NCBI GenBank assembly: GCA_963977945.1
Contig: CAXBQO010000005.1
Location: 1 to 25,131, forward strand
Length of the DNA: 25,131 nucleotides
Source of the DNA: CALMJB01 sp963977945
GTDB taxonomy: Bacteria > Actinomycetota > Actinomycetes > Nanopelagicales > Nanopelagicaceae
Reading direction: 5' to 3'
The notes beneath the pieces are model-generated. The model did not search any database and was not told the origin of the DNA. It saw only the letters and a program-made list of their open reading frames with translations. The translations under genes and the position numbers were made by a program. Positions 14,336-21,383 of the stretch are shown in pieces; position 1 is the first letter of the stretch, and every line of letters starts with the position of its first letter.

Positions 14336-16504
14336 TTAGTTTGAAGCCCCTGCATCTTGTGAAGATCCAGGGCTATTTGGCTTTACCGATAGTAGAAGTC
14401 TTTGGGCAACATCTAAAACTTCAATATTTGAAGAGCGTGCGGTCATGCCATCGCTAATCATTACTCGACAGAAGGGACAACCAACCGCCACTTGAGCGGC
14501 ATTGGTAGAGATTGCTTCATCGACTCGATTTAAGTTAATACGAGTTCCTAATTTTTCTTCCATCCACATTCTGCCACCACCAGCTCCGCAACAAAATGAT
14601 CTCTCTTGATTTCGTGGCATCTCGGTAATTGCTGCGCCAGATGCTTCGAGTAATTCTCGAGGTGGTACATAAATTTGATTGTGTCGACCCAAATAGCAAG
14701 GATCGTGATAAGTCACTTTTTCTTTCATATTTTGTTTCGAATTTTCATTTGTACTTTGATTTGCAATCGGTATTAGTTTGCCAGATTTAACTAATTCGTT
14801 TAGTAATTGTGTGTGGTGAATTGTGGTGATATCGATTCCTTGTTGTTCGTAATCGCGGCCAATAGTTGTGAAGCAATGTGGGCAAGTAACTACAACCTTT
14901 TTCTCTTTACGTTCACCAAAAGTTTGTTGCAAAGTATCAATATTTTCCTTGGCAAGAATTTGATATAAAAATTCATTTCCCGCTCTTCGGGCTGGATCTC
15001 CAGTGCAGTTTTCCCGTTTACCTAATACCGCAAAATTAACCTGCGCCATATATAGAAGCTCGGCCACCGCTTTTGTTGTTTTCTTCGCACGTTCTTCATA
15101 AGCGCCGGCGCAGCCAACCCAAAAAAGATAATCGACATCATCTGGAATTTTTCCTTCAACAACTCGAATTGGAAAACTACATTCTTTTATCCAGGCATTG
15201 CGATCTTCGCGATTTGCTCCCCAGGGATTGCCAGCTTTTTCAAGATTTCTAAAGGTGTTACCAAGTTCAGTTGGAAATTCCGATTCAACTAAAACTTGGA
15301 ATCTGCGCATATTTACAATGTGATCAATATGTTCGATATCTACCGGACATTCATTTACGCAGGCGCCACAGGTAGTGCAAGACCAAAGCACATCGGGGCT
15401 AATTGCAAGTTCATTGCCGACTAGTGCGACCGAAGAACTATCGGAATTACCTTTGGAATTAAGGCTTTTTAACGCATGATCGCGCATTGCCATGATCAAT
15501 AGTTTTGGCGATAGTGGCTTTTCAGTATGCCAAGCCGGGCATTGTGATTGGCATCGACCACACTCAGTACAGCTGGCCATATCTAACAAACCTTTCCAGG
15601 TTATGTCAGCAGCTTTACCAATACCAAAAACATCATCATCTTTTGGATTTTCAAAATCTACAACTTCACCGTGTGAAATTATTTGAGGAAGTTCACCCAG
15701 TGCTGGTTTACCATTCAAATTGCGCTTAAAAAAGATATTAAAAGGTGCTAAGAATCTATGCCAAGCAACACCCATGTTTAGGTTTAATCCAACTACTACA
15801 AACCACAACATCGAGACAATTATTTTTAAAGCTGCAATTAATCTAACTAAATTTTCTAATTGACTTACCTGGTAACTTTCAAAAAAATTTACCGCTGGCC
15901 AGCTGAGCAAGTAATGCAGATTCCAAGTTTTTTCTTTAGCTAAAGCACCTTCTAATCCTCGTAATGCAATTACACAAAATACAATTATTAAAATGGTGGC
16001 TTCAACGTAATATGCTTTCAAATTTGCCGACCCAAAAAATCGAGATTTACGGCCAACTTTAAATATTCTGGTTGCTTGTCTAATTAAGATGAGTGCAACT
16101 ATTCCGATTCCGGTAGCCCACGCTATAAATTCAATTGCGAATTCATAAGGTGCAAAATGTCCAATTATCGGAAGAGAAAAATTTGGATCAAAAAGTTGTC
16201 CATAAGCGGTAAGCAATGTCCCGATTAAAGCGACAAAGCCAATCATCACAAACCAATGTGCGATTCCAGAAACAGTGAAGCGCAGCATCTTGCTATGTCC
16301 AAGAATCTCTTTGGTCATAGAAGCGAATCTTTTGCCAAGATTATTTTTTCGACTCAGATCTTTTTGTCCTGCAGATAAAATCAAAAATAATTTGCGAGCT
16401 TGTAATGCGAAAATTAAAACCGCAAAAATTGAGAACAAAACCGCCAGAATTGCCAGCCAGCCAAGGGCAGGGGGTGAGAAAAACTTATCCACAGCAGTTA
16501 TCAA
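14336..16504 (-). CDS. etfD: Membrane Fe-S oxidoreductase, EtfD-like (ETF:menaquinone route)
   Basis: This 722-residue protein joins an N-terminal membrane domain (five to six helices, about residues 13-45, 80-100, 120-142, 168-185, 220-243) to cytoplasmic redox domains. Two 4Fe-4S motifs are visible: C312/C315/C318/C322 and C376/C379/C382/C386. Two CCG-type cysteine-rich repeats follow: C465, C500, C541, C544 and C603, C638, C639, C676, C679. The architecture matches heterodisulfide-reductase-like proteins, and in Mycobacterium the protein called EtfD carries electrons from acyl-CoA dehydrogenases via ETF to menaquinone. The start is uncertain: a TTG at 16504 without a clear ribosome-binding site, with a GTG four codons later. 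The protein lacks any long C-terminal extension. Confidence 0.85.
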   Translation of the reverse strand: MITAVDKFFSPPALGWLAILAVLFSIFAVLIFALQARKLFLILSAGQKDLSRKNNLGKRFASMTKEILGHSKMLRFTVSGIAHWFVMIGFVALIGTLLTAYGQLFDPNFSLPIIGHFAPYEFAIEFIAWATGIGIVALILIRQATRIFKVGRKSRFFGSANLKAYYVEATILIIVFCVIALRGLEGALAKEKTWNLHYLLSWPAVNFFESYQVSQLENLVRLIAALKIIVSMLWFVVVGLNLNMGVAWHRFLAPFNIFFKRNLNGKPALGELPQIISHGEVVDFENPKDDDVFGIGKAADITWKGLLDMASCTECGRCQSQCPAWHTEKPLSPKLLIMAMRDHALKSLNSKGNSDSSSVALVGNELAISPDVLWSCTTCGACVNECPVDIEHIDHIVNMRRFQVLVESEFPTELGNTFRNLEKAGNPWGANREDRNAWIKECSFPIRVVEGKIPDDVDYLFWVGCAGAYEERAKKTTKAVAELLYMAQVNFAVLGKRENCTGDPARRAGNEFLYQILAKENIDTLQQTFGERKEKKVVVTCPHCFTTIGRDYEQQGIDITTIHHTQLLNELVKSGKLIPIANQSTNENSKQNMKEKVTYHDPCYLGRHNQIYVPPRELLEASGAAITEMPRNQERSFCCGAGGGRMWMEEKLGTRINLNRVDEAISTNAAQVAVGCPFCRVMISDGMTARSSNIEVLDVAQRLLLSVKPNSPGSSQDAGASN

Positions 16505-16506
16505 CA
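16485..16506. other. Pair of DnaA-box-like 9-mers
   Basis: TTATCCACA (16485-16493) is an exact consensus DnaA box. TTATCAACA (16498-16506), one base different, follows in the same orientation after 4 bases. They overlap the first codons of the Fe-S oxidoreductase gene. This is not the origin: no dnaA or dnaN is nearby. Confidence 0.45.
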
Positions 16507-16540
16507 GTGTGGAGAGTTACAGCGTTGTAATTAGCCTCGA

Positions 16541-16810
16541 TTATTGCCATCTGGTGGCAAGCGAAAAACCAATACCGATGAAGCCAAAACCGACCAACAT
16601 GTTCCAAGCGCCGATTCCAGGGATTGGATAAGCGGTTGAACTTACATAAAAGATAACGATCCAAAGTAAACCCATTACGAAAAGTGCGACCATCACCGGT
16701 GCCAACCACCGTGGACTTTCTAACTCTTCTGAGTCCTCAAGCAATAGCGGGTCAACAACGACCTGTGCTTTTTTCTCTTTAACTTTTTTGCGTACCCGTG
16801 ATTTTGGCAT
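16541..16810 (-). CDS. crgA: Cell division protein CrgA
   Basis: CrgA is an actinobacterial membrane protein that joins FtsZ, FtsI and other division proteins at the septum. The ATG at 16808-16810 gives MPKSRVRKKVKEKK, the usual start; a TTG two codons upstream is less likely. The 89 residues comprise a basic cytoplasmic tail, a conserved SPRWLAPVMVALFVMGLLWI first helix (about 37-57), the short YPIPGIGAWNM loop and a second helix (about 66-84) ending ATRWQ. It sits divergent to pabA and beside the pknB/pstP pair, the order typical of actinobacteria. Confidence 0.94.
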   Translation of the reverse strand: MPKSRVRKKVKEKKAQVVVDPLLLEDSEELESPRWLAPVMVALFVMGLLWIVIFYVSSTAYPIPGIGAWNMLVGFGFIGIGFSLATRWQ

Positions 16811-16831
16811 GAGCAAAAGGTACTACAAATG

Positions 16832-16850
16832 AGCCATTTGCAGAATGGCT
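16832..16850. repeat. Inverted repeat in the crgA-pabA divergent region
   Basis: AGCCATT and AATGGCT form a perfect 7-base inverted repeat around TGCAG. An outer ATGAG (16829-16833) and CTCAT (16854-16858) pair is also inverted. It lies in the 53-base gap between two divergent starts, so it could be an operator or simply chance. Confidence 0.3.
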
Positions 16851-16855
16851 AGACT
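16850..16855 (+). promoter_or_regulatory. Candidate -10 box of leaderless pabA transcript
   Basis: TAGACT lies eight bases before the ATG of the amidotransferase gene and no ribosome-binding site is present. Confidence 0.35.
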
Positions 16856-16863
16856 CATATTTC

Positions 16864-17511
16864 ATGTCAGTGAATTCGGTTAATGGCGTCAAAATATTAG
16901 TAGTAGATAACTATGACTCTTTTGTCTACAACCTGGTTCAGTACTTACAACAACTCGGGGCAAAAACCACCGTGGTTAGAAATGATGAAATCAAACCAGA
17001 GTTTGCAAAGGAATTTGACGGGGTATTAATTTCACCCGGCCCAGGTACTCCAGAAGCAGCTGGTGTTTCGGTAGAACTTATTAAATATTGTGCGAAAGAA
17101 AATATTCCACTGCTCGGTGTATGTCTTGGTCATCAAGCAATTGCAGTTGCATTTGGAGCAAAAGTTTCACAGGCTCCGGAATTACTTCACGGCAAAACTA
17201 GCGTGGTAAAACATGATGGAAAAAGTTTGCTAACAAAAATTCCAACCCCATTTACTGCTACGAGATATCACTCGCTAGCAATTGAGCGCGATTCAATTCC
17301 AAATGAATTAGAAGTTACTGGCGAGACTGATTCCGGTGTAGTGATGTCGGTGCAACATAAAAAATTGCCGATTTGTGGTGTGCAGTTTCATCCGGAGTCA
17401 GTGTTGACTGAACACGGTTATCAAATGTTGGCTAATTGGCTAGAGATTTGTGGTGACAAAGGCGCCAGAGCTAGATCAGAGGGAATGTCGCCGTTAATTA
17501 AGCCAGCGTAA
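16864..17511 (+). CDS. pabA: Anthranilate/aminodeoxychorismate synthase glutamine amidotransferase subunit
   Basis: The subunit releases ammonia from glutamine for the chorismate-using partner (TrpE or PabB), serving tryptophan and folate synthesis; in many actinobacteria one copy serves both. The 215-residue class I amidotransferase has the ILVVDNYDSFVYNL opening, the oxyanion segment SPGPGTP, the nucleophile C87 in LLGVCLGHQ, and H176/E178 of QFHPES. The trpG symbol would be equally fair. It lies between crgA and the convergent pknB, whose stop codon abuts its own. No trp or pab partner gene is in the window. Confidence 0.9.
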   Translation: MSVNSVNGVKILVVDNYDSFVYNLVQYLQQLGAKTTVVRNDEIKPEFAKEFDGVLISPGPGTPEAAGVSVELIKYCAKENIPLLGVCLGHQAIAVAFGAKVSQAPELLHGKTSVVKHDGKSLLTKIPTPFTATRYHSLAIERDSIPNELEVTGETDSGVVMSVQHKKLPICGVQFHPESVLTEHGYQMLANWLEICGDKGARARSEGMSPLIKPA

Positions 17512-19041
17512 TTATTTATTGATTGTGATTGTTACCGCTGAACCAATTGGTCTAGTGGTGCCAGCTGCAGGCGCTTGAGCAATTACCGAATTTGCTGGCT
17601 TTGAAGAATCAACCGCACTAATTTCGCGAACTAAAAATCCGGCTTGCGTTAATAAAGTTTTTGCTTCTACTTCACTTGTGCCAATTAAATTTGGCACTTG
17701 AATATTTCCGCTAGCAATTTGAAGTACAACTGAACTTCCGGCTTCAACAATACTTCCGGGGTCTGGAGTTACTTTAAGAATTGTTCCGGGCGCTGAATCG
17801 GCATCAACTGGAACGGTTTGCGCAATCAATAAACCAACGGCAGTTAATCGATTGCGGGCATCTTCTAACGACATGCCCAGTAGATCACTTGGCACACTTG
17901 TATTTCCTGGGCCATCAGAAATTGTCAGCGTAATACTGCTTCCTTTTGGTGCTTTATCGGTGGCGAGTGGAAGTTGCGATGCGATTCGATCTTTTGGAAT
18001 ACGAGCATCGGGTGAATGTTCAATATTTATATTGAAATTTTGCAGCAGGGTTCGAGCATCAGCCTCAGTTAAACCAACCACGTTTGGCACAGCAATTAAA
18101 ACGGTACTTCCACGAGAGAGAGAAAATGCAGAAATTGCTACAACAATCAATGCGATTGCAGCTATTACTGAAGTAAATCTTTTTCTTGGGAAAATCTTTT
18201 TAATTTTAGTTGTGACTGGTTCACCTTTTTGAATTCGGTCAATGTCATCTAGCAATGCATCAACTTCTTGGTAACGATCGTTTGGATTTTTAGCCAGCAT
18301 AACTTCAACTACTCGATCTAAATTTTCATCGATTTCAGATTTTATTTTTGATGGCGGTAGCAACTCAGCAGAAACATGTTGGTAAGCAATTGATACCGGA
18401 GTGTCACCGGTGAATGGTGGACGCCCGGTTAGCATCTCGTAAAAGACACAACCAACTGAATAAATATCACTACGTGCATCAGATGCTTCACCAGTGGCTT
18501 GCTCTGGCGATAAATATTGTGCCGTACCGACAATATTCCAAGTGTTGGTTAATGTGGCTTGAATATCGCTGATAGCCCTAGCAATTCCAAAATCCATAAC
18601 TTTTACTTGACCTTGATCTGTAATCATTATGTTTCCAGGTTTTATATCGCGGTGAATTATTCCTTTACGGTGTGAGAAATTAAGCGCTTGTAAAATTCCA
18701 TAAATAATTTCAATCGCTTCATTAATTGAAAAATTACCTTTTTCTTGCATAATTTTTCGCAGAGTTTTGCCATTTACTAATTCCATAACAATGTATGGCA
18801 TTGCCTGATCTTCACCGGCATCAAAAACCGCGACTATTCCCGGATGATTTAGCCCGCCAGCTGCCTGAGCTTCTTTTTTAAATCTAACCAAAAATGTTGG
18901 GTCATTTGCTAAGTCTTTACGCAATATCTTTACCGCCACTGGCCGGTTTAGTTTTAAATCAATGGCGCGATAAACATCAGACATTCCACCGGTACCAATC
19001 ATTTCCTTTAACTCATACCGGCCGTCGATTATGCGATTCAT
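17512..19041 (-). CDS. pknB: Serine/threonine protein kinase with PASTA domains
   Basis: This membrane kinase couples muropeptide sensing outside the cell to phosphorylation of division and wall-synthesis proteins. The kinase domain (about residues 9-268) has the glycine-rich loop IGTGGMSDV, K38, catalytic HRD at 130-132, DFG at 150-152 and the activation loop TWNIVGTAQYLSPE. A basic juxtamembrane stretch precedes one membrane helix (about 289-310), followed by three PASTA repeats (about 316-377, 381-445, 446-509). The 509-residue protein has one fewer PASTA repeat than the four of mycobacterial PknB. Its start overlaps the phosphatase gene by 4 bases, so kinase and antagonist are co-produced. 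Confidence 0.95.
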   Translation of the reverse strand: MNRIIDGRYELKEMIGTGGMSDVYRAIDLKLNRPVAVKILRKDLANDPTFLVRFKKEAQAAGGLNHPGIVAVFDAGEDQAMPYIVMELVNGKTLRKIMQEKGNFSINEAIEIIYGILQALNFSHRKGIIHRDIKPGNIMITDQGQVKVMDFGIARAISDIQATLTNTWNIVGTAQYLSPEQATGEASDARSDIYSVGCVFYEMLTGRPPFTGDTPVSIAYQHVSAELLPPSKIKSEIDENLDRVVEVMLAKNPNDRYQEVDALLDDIDRIQKGEPVTTKIKKIFPRKRFTSVIAAIALIVVAISAFSLSRGSTVLIAVPNVVGLTEADARTLLQNFNINIEHSPDARIPKDRIASQLPLATDKAPKGSSITLTISDGPGNTSVPSDLLGMSLEDARNRLTAVGLLIAQTVPVDADSAPGTILKVTPDPGSIVEAGSSVVLQIASGNIQVPNLIGTSEVEAKTLLTQAGFLVREISAVDSSKPANSVIAQAPAAGTTRPIGSAVTITINK

Positions 19042-19814
19042 ATTGCTGCCGATCCAAGAATTTGAGTTTTTGTAGTTTTAATTTCTTCGGTAATTCGCGC
19101 CCAAATTACAGTGACATTATCTGGCGCACCTTTTGATTTTGTTGCTTCAATTAACATCGATGGAATTTTTTCGTCATCATTTTCTTTAATAATTTCTGAG
19201 ATTTGCGCTTCAGTAATTACATTAGTTAATCCATCGCTACAAATGAGAATCGCATCATCTAATTTAACTGAATAATTGATAAGTACTGGCTCAATCCCAC
19301 TATTGCCCATCAAGGCTTGTGTTAGTAATGCTCGTTGCGGATGGTCGGCAATTTCTGATTTTGTTAATCGTCCTTGATCAATAAGTTCTTGCATAACAGT
19401 ATGGTCATAACTCAACTGCTTTAGTTTATTTTTTCTATACAAGTAGCATCGGGAATCGCCAATGTGAAGAAGTTCTAGATTATTTTTATTTAGAAGTGCA
19501 GCGGTGAAAGTTGTACCCATGCCAGAGAGTTCCGGATGTAAATTTGATTGATTTAATATCTCGTTATCAATTTGATTAATTAAATCTAGAAAAAAATCAC
19601 TTTTAGATTCAGAATCCAAATCTTGATTCTCCAAAAGTGTGAGTTCAGAATTTAATTTTTGAATTGCGATTTTGGAGGCTATTTCTCCACCAGCGTGACC
19701 GCCCATTCCATCTGCCACCGCAATGCAGAAGGAACTTACCAACCCAGAATCTTCATTTCCATCTCTGGTTAAACCGATGTCACTAATTCCGTAACCTGAG
19801 AAGCGAAAGTTCAT
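19038..19814 (-). CDS. pstP: PP2C-type Ser/Thr protein phosphatase
   Basis: The enzyme dephosphorylates the PASTA kinase and its targets, using two metal ions. Conserved acidic motifs are RDGNEDSG (about 17-24), ADGMGGHAGGE (33-43), LHIGDSRCYLYR and the late LICSDGLT, plus GAPDNVTVIW near the end. At 258 residues it is only the catalytic domain: mycobacterial PstP continues into a membrane helix and an extracellular domain, absent here. In other actinobacteria FHA, rodA, pbpA and pknA genes usually accompany this pair; here pstP is directly followed by pknB and preceded by a divergent gene after only 18 bases. Confidence 0.92.
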   Translation of the reverse strand: MNFRFSGYGISDIGLTRDGNEDSGLVSSFCIAVADGMGGHAGGEIASKIAIQKLNSELTLLENQDLDSESKSDFFLDLINQIDNEILNQSNLHPELSGMGTTFTAALLNKNNLELLHIGDSRCYLYRKNKLKQLSYDHTVMQELIDQGRLTKSEIADHPQRALLTQALMGNSGIEPVLINYSVKLDDAILICSDGLTNVITEAQISEIIKENDDEKIPSMLIEATKSKGAPDNVTVIWARITEEIKTTKTQILGSAAI

Positions 19815-19819
19815 AGTGA

Positions 19820-19825
19820 TAATCT
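19820..19825 (+). promoter_or_regulatory. Candidate -10 box of leaderless glycerophosphodiesterase transcript
   Basis: TAATCT ends seven bases before the ATG at 19833, within an 18-base divergent gap that leaves no room for a leader. Confidence 0.35.
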
Positions 19826-19832
19826 CACCATA

Positions 19833-20525
19833 ATGTTGAACTCACCATTGATATACGCACATCGCGGAGTTTCAGATACTGCGATAGAGCATACAAAGGA
19901 AGCTTATTTAACAGCCATTAAACAAGGTGCAGACGGTTTTGAATGTGATGTGAGATTGACTGCCGATAAAGAAATTATCTGTTTTCATGATGCCACAACT
20001 AAAAGAACTCACAATGTGGATTTACGAATTTCAAGTACAAGTTTTGCAGAATTAAATGCAAAAATAAAACCGCTGCTATTTTCTGATCTGTTAGAAACAG
20101 CAATTAACAATCAAAAAGATCTGGCGATTGAATTTAAGCACCCAGTTAAAAGCGGTGCGGTGATTGAAAAAAGAGTTCAAGAATTACTTTCAAATCGTGC
20201 CGGCGATATAAAACGAAGTGGAATAAAGATTTCATTAATGTCATTTAGTTGGTTTGCCACTCAACGTAATATGAAAACTCATTTTGATCATGTGTACTTG
20301 ATAAAAAATATTCAAGCTCTTAAATTTTTAAATGCTGGTACCGCCGGTTTATCTATAAATCTGATTAGAGAACAGCCTGATTTAGTTTCTAAACTTCATA
20401 ATAAAGGTAAACAAGTTTTTGCATGGACAGTGAATGAAATTTCTGACTTAAAGTTGTGTCAAAAGTTAGATGTAGAAGTTGTTATTACCGATAATCCGGC
20501 TCGAGCTTGCGAGGTACTCAGGTAA
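19833..20525 (+). CDS. Glycerophosphodiester phosphodiesterase
   Basis: The enzyme hydrolyses deacylated phospholipids to glycerol 3-phosphate and an alcohol. The 230-residue GDPD barrel has the catalytic signature residues H10-R11 (AHRG), E37 and D39 (GFECDVRLT) and H52 (FHDAT). A late KQVFAWTVNE plus VITDNPARA is typical of UgpQ/GlpQ-like proteins. There is no signal peptide, so it is cytoplasmic (UgpQ-type). It is the first of four same-strand genes (this one, pheA, serS, HAD phosphatase), although pheA and serS seem to have their own -10 boxes. Confidence 0.9.
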   Translation: MLNSPLIYAHRGVSDTAIEHTKEAYLTAIKQGADGFECDVRLTADKEIICFHDATTKRTHNVDLRISSTSFAELNAKIKPLLFSDLLETAINNQKDLAIEFKHPVKSGAVIEKRVQELLSNRAGDIKRSGIKISLMSFSWFATQRNMKTHFDHVYLIKNIQALKFLNAGTAGLSINLIREQPDLVSKLHNKGKQVFAWTVNEISDLKLCQKLDVEVVITDNPARACEVLR

Positions 20526-20528
20526 TCT
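20523..20528 (+). promoter_or_regulatory. Candidate -10 box of leaderless pheA transcript
   Basis: TAATCT, overlapping the stop codon of the preceding gene, lies six bases before the GTG at 20535. The same hexamer precedes the glycerophosphodiesterase gene. Confidence 0.3.
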
Positions 20529-20534
20529 TGCGCA

Positions 20535-21365
20535 GTGAAAATGAAGTATGCGTATTTAGGGCCGACTGGAACTTTTACCGAATCAGCGCTGCAACAAATT
20601 GCCACAGCGGCGGATGAATTAATTCCATATGTAAATGTAACCGCGACATTAGATGCGGTGAGAAATTCAGAATGCGACCGGGCATTAGTTCCAATTGAAA
20701 ATTCGGTCGAAGGAGTAGTCGCCAGAACTTTAGATGAATTGGCAATAGGACAACCTTTAGTAATAACAGGCGAAATTACTTTGCCAGTTAACTTTGCCTT
20801 AATGACGTTGAGCGATAAAAATATAAACGCGATAAAAAGTATTGCTACACATCCACACGCGGAATCTCAGTGTCGAACATATCTTGCGAAAAATTTTCCG
20901 CATGCAGATATTTTGGAAACCACATCTACTGCAGCCGCGGCGGCCGGTTTAGCTGCTGGAAAATTTGATGCGGCAATTGCTGCGCCGATAGCTGCAAAAA
21001 CTTACAATCTAAAAATTCAAACTGAAAATATTGGTGACAATCCAAGCGCTGTAACACGATTTGTATTAGTGGAAAAACCTGGCCGAGAAATCTCTGCAAC
21101 TGGAAATGATCGAACTTCACTTGCAGTTTTTATAGCAATTGATCATGCCGGTGCTTTGCTTGAAATATTAACTGAATTTGCAAAACAAGATGTAAATCTA
21201 AGTTTTATTCAAAGCAGACCCACAGGTAAAGAGTTGGGTCACTACCATTTCATTATTGATGCAGAAGGCCATATTAAAGATTCAAAAATTAGTGAAGTAG
21301 TAAGTAATTTAAAGAAAATTTGTGAAGATGTCCGCTTCCTTGGTTCATATCCAAGAGCAAGCTAA
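20535..21365 (+). CDS. pheA: Prephenate dehydratase
   Basis: The enzyme converts prephenate to phenylpyruvate in phenylalanine synthesis. The 276-residue protein has the dehydratase domain (about 1-185: YLGPTGTFTE, VPIENSVEGVV, THPHAESQCR, STAAAAAGLA and NPSAVTRFVLV with the catalytic TRF). A C-terminal ACT domain (about 200-275) carries SFIQSRPTGKELGHYHFIID, the ESRP-like phenylalanine-binding motif that gives feedback inhibition. The GTG at 20535 fits a leaderless start; the ATG two codons later (MKYAYLGPTG) is equally possible. No chorismate mutase domain is fused, as usual in actinobacteria. Confidence 0.95.
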   Translation: MKMKYAYLGPTGTFTESALQQIATAADELIPYVNVTATLDAVRNSECDRALVPIENSVEGVVARTLDELAIGQPLVITGEITLPVNFALMTLSDKNINAIKSIATHPHAESQCRTYLAKNFPHADILETTSTAAAAAGLAAGKFDAAIAAPIAAKTYNLKIQTENIGDNPSAVTRFVLVEKPGREISATGNDRTSLAVFIAIDHAGALLEILTEFAKQDVNLSFIQSRPTGKELGHYHFIIDAEGHIKDSKISEVVSNLKKICEDVRFLGSYPRAS

Positions 21366-21369
21366 TAGG

Positions 21370-21375
21370 TAGGCT
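21370..21375 (+). promoter_or_regulatory. Candidate -10 box of leaderless serS transcript
   Basis: TAGGCT ends eight bases before the GTG of serS in the 18-base pheA-serS gap, and no ribosome-binding site is visible. Confidence 0.3.
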
Positions 21376-21383
21376 TAACTATT

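Noticed and set aside
16811..16816. TTG start two codons before the chosen crgA start
   Set aside because: The ATG gives the standard MPKSR N-terminus of CrgA.
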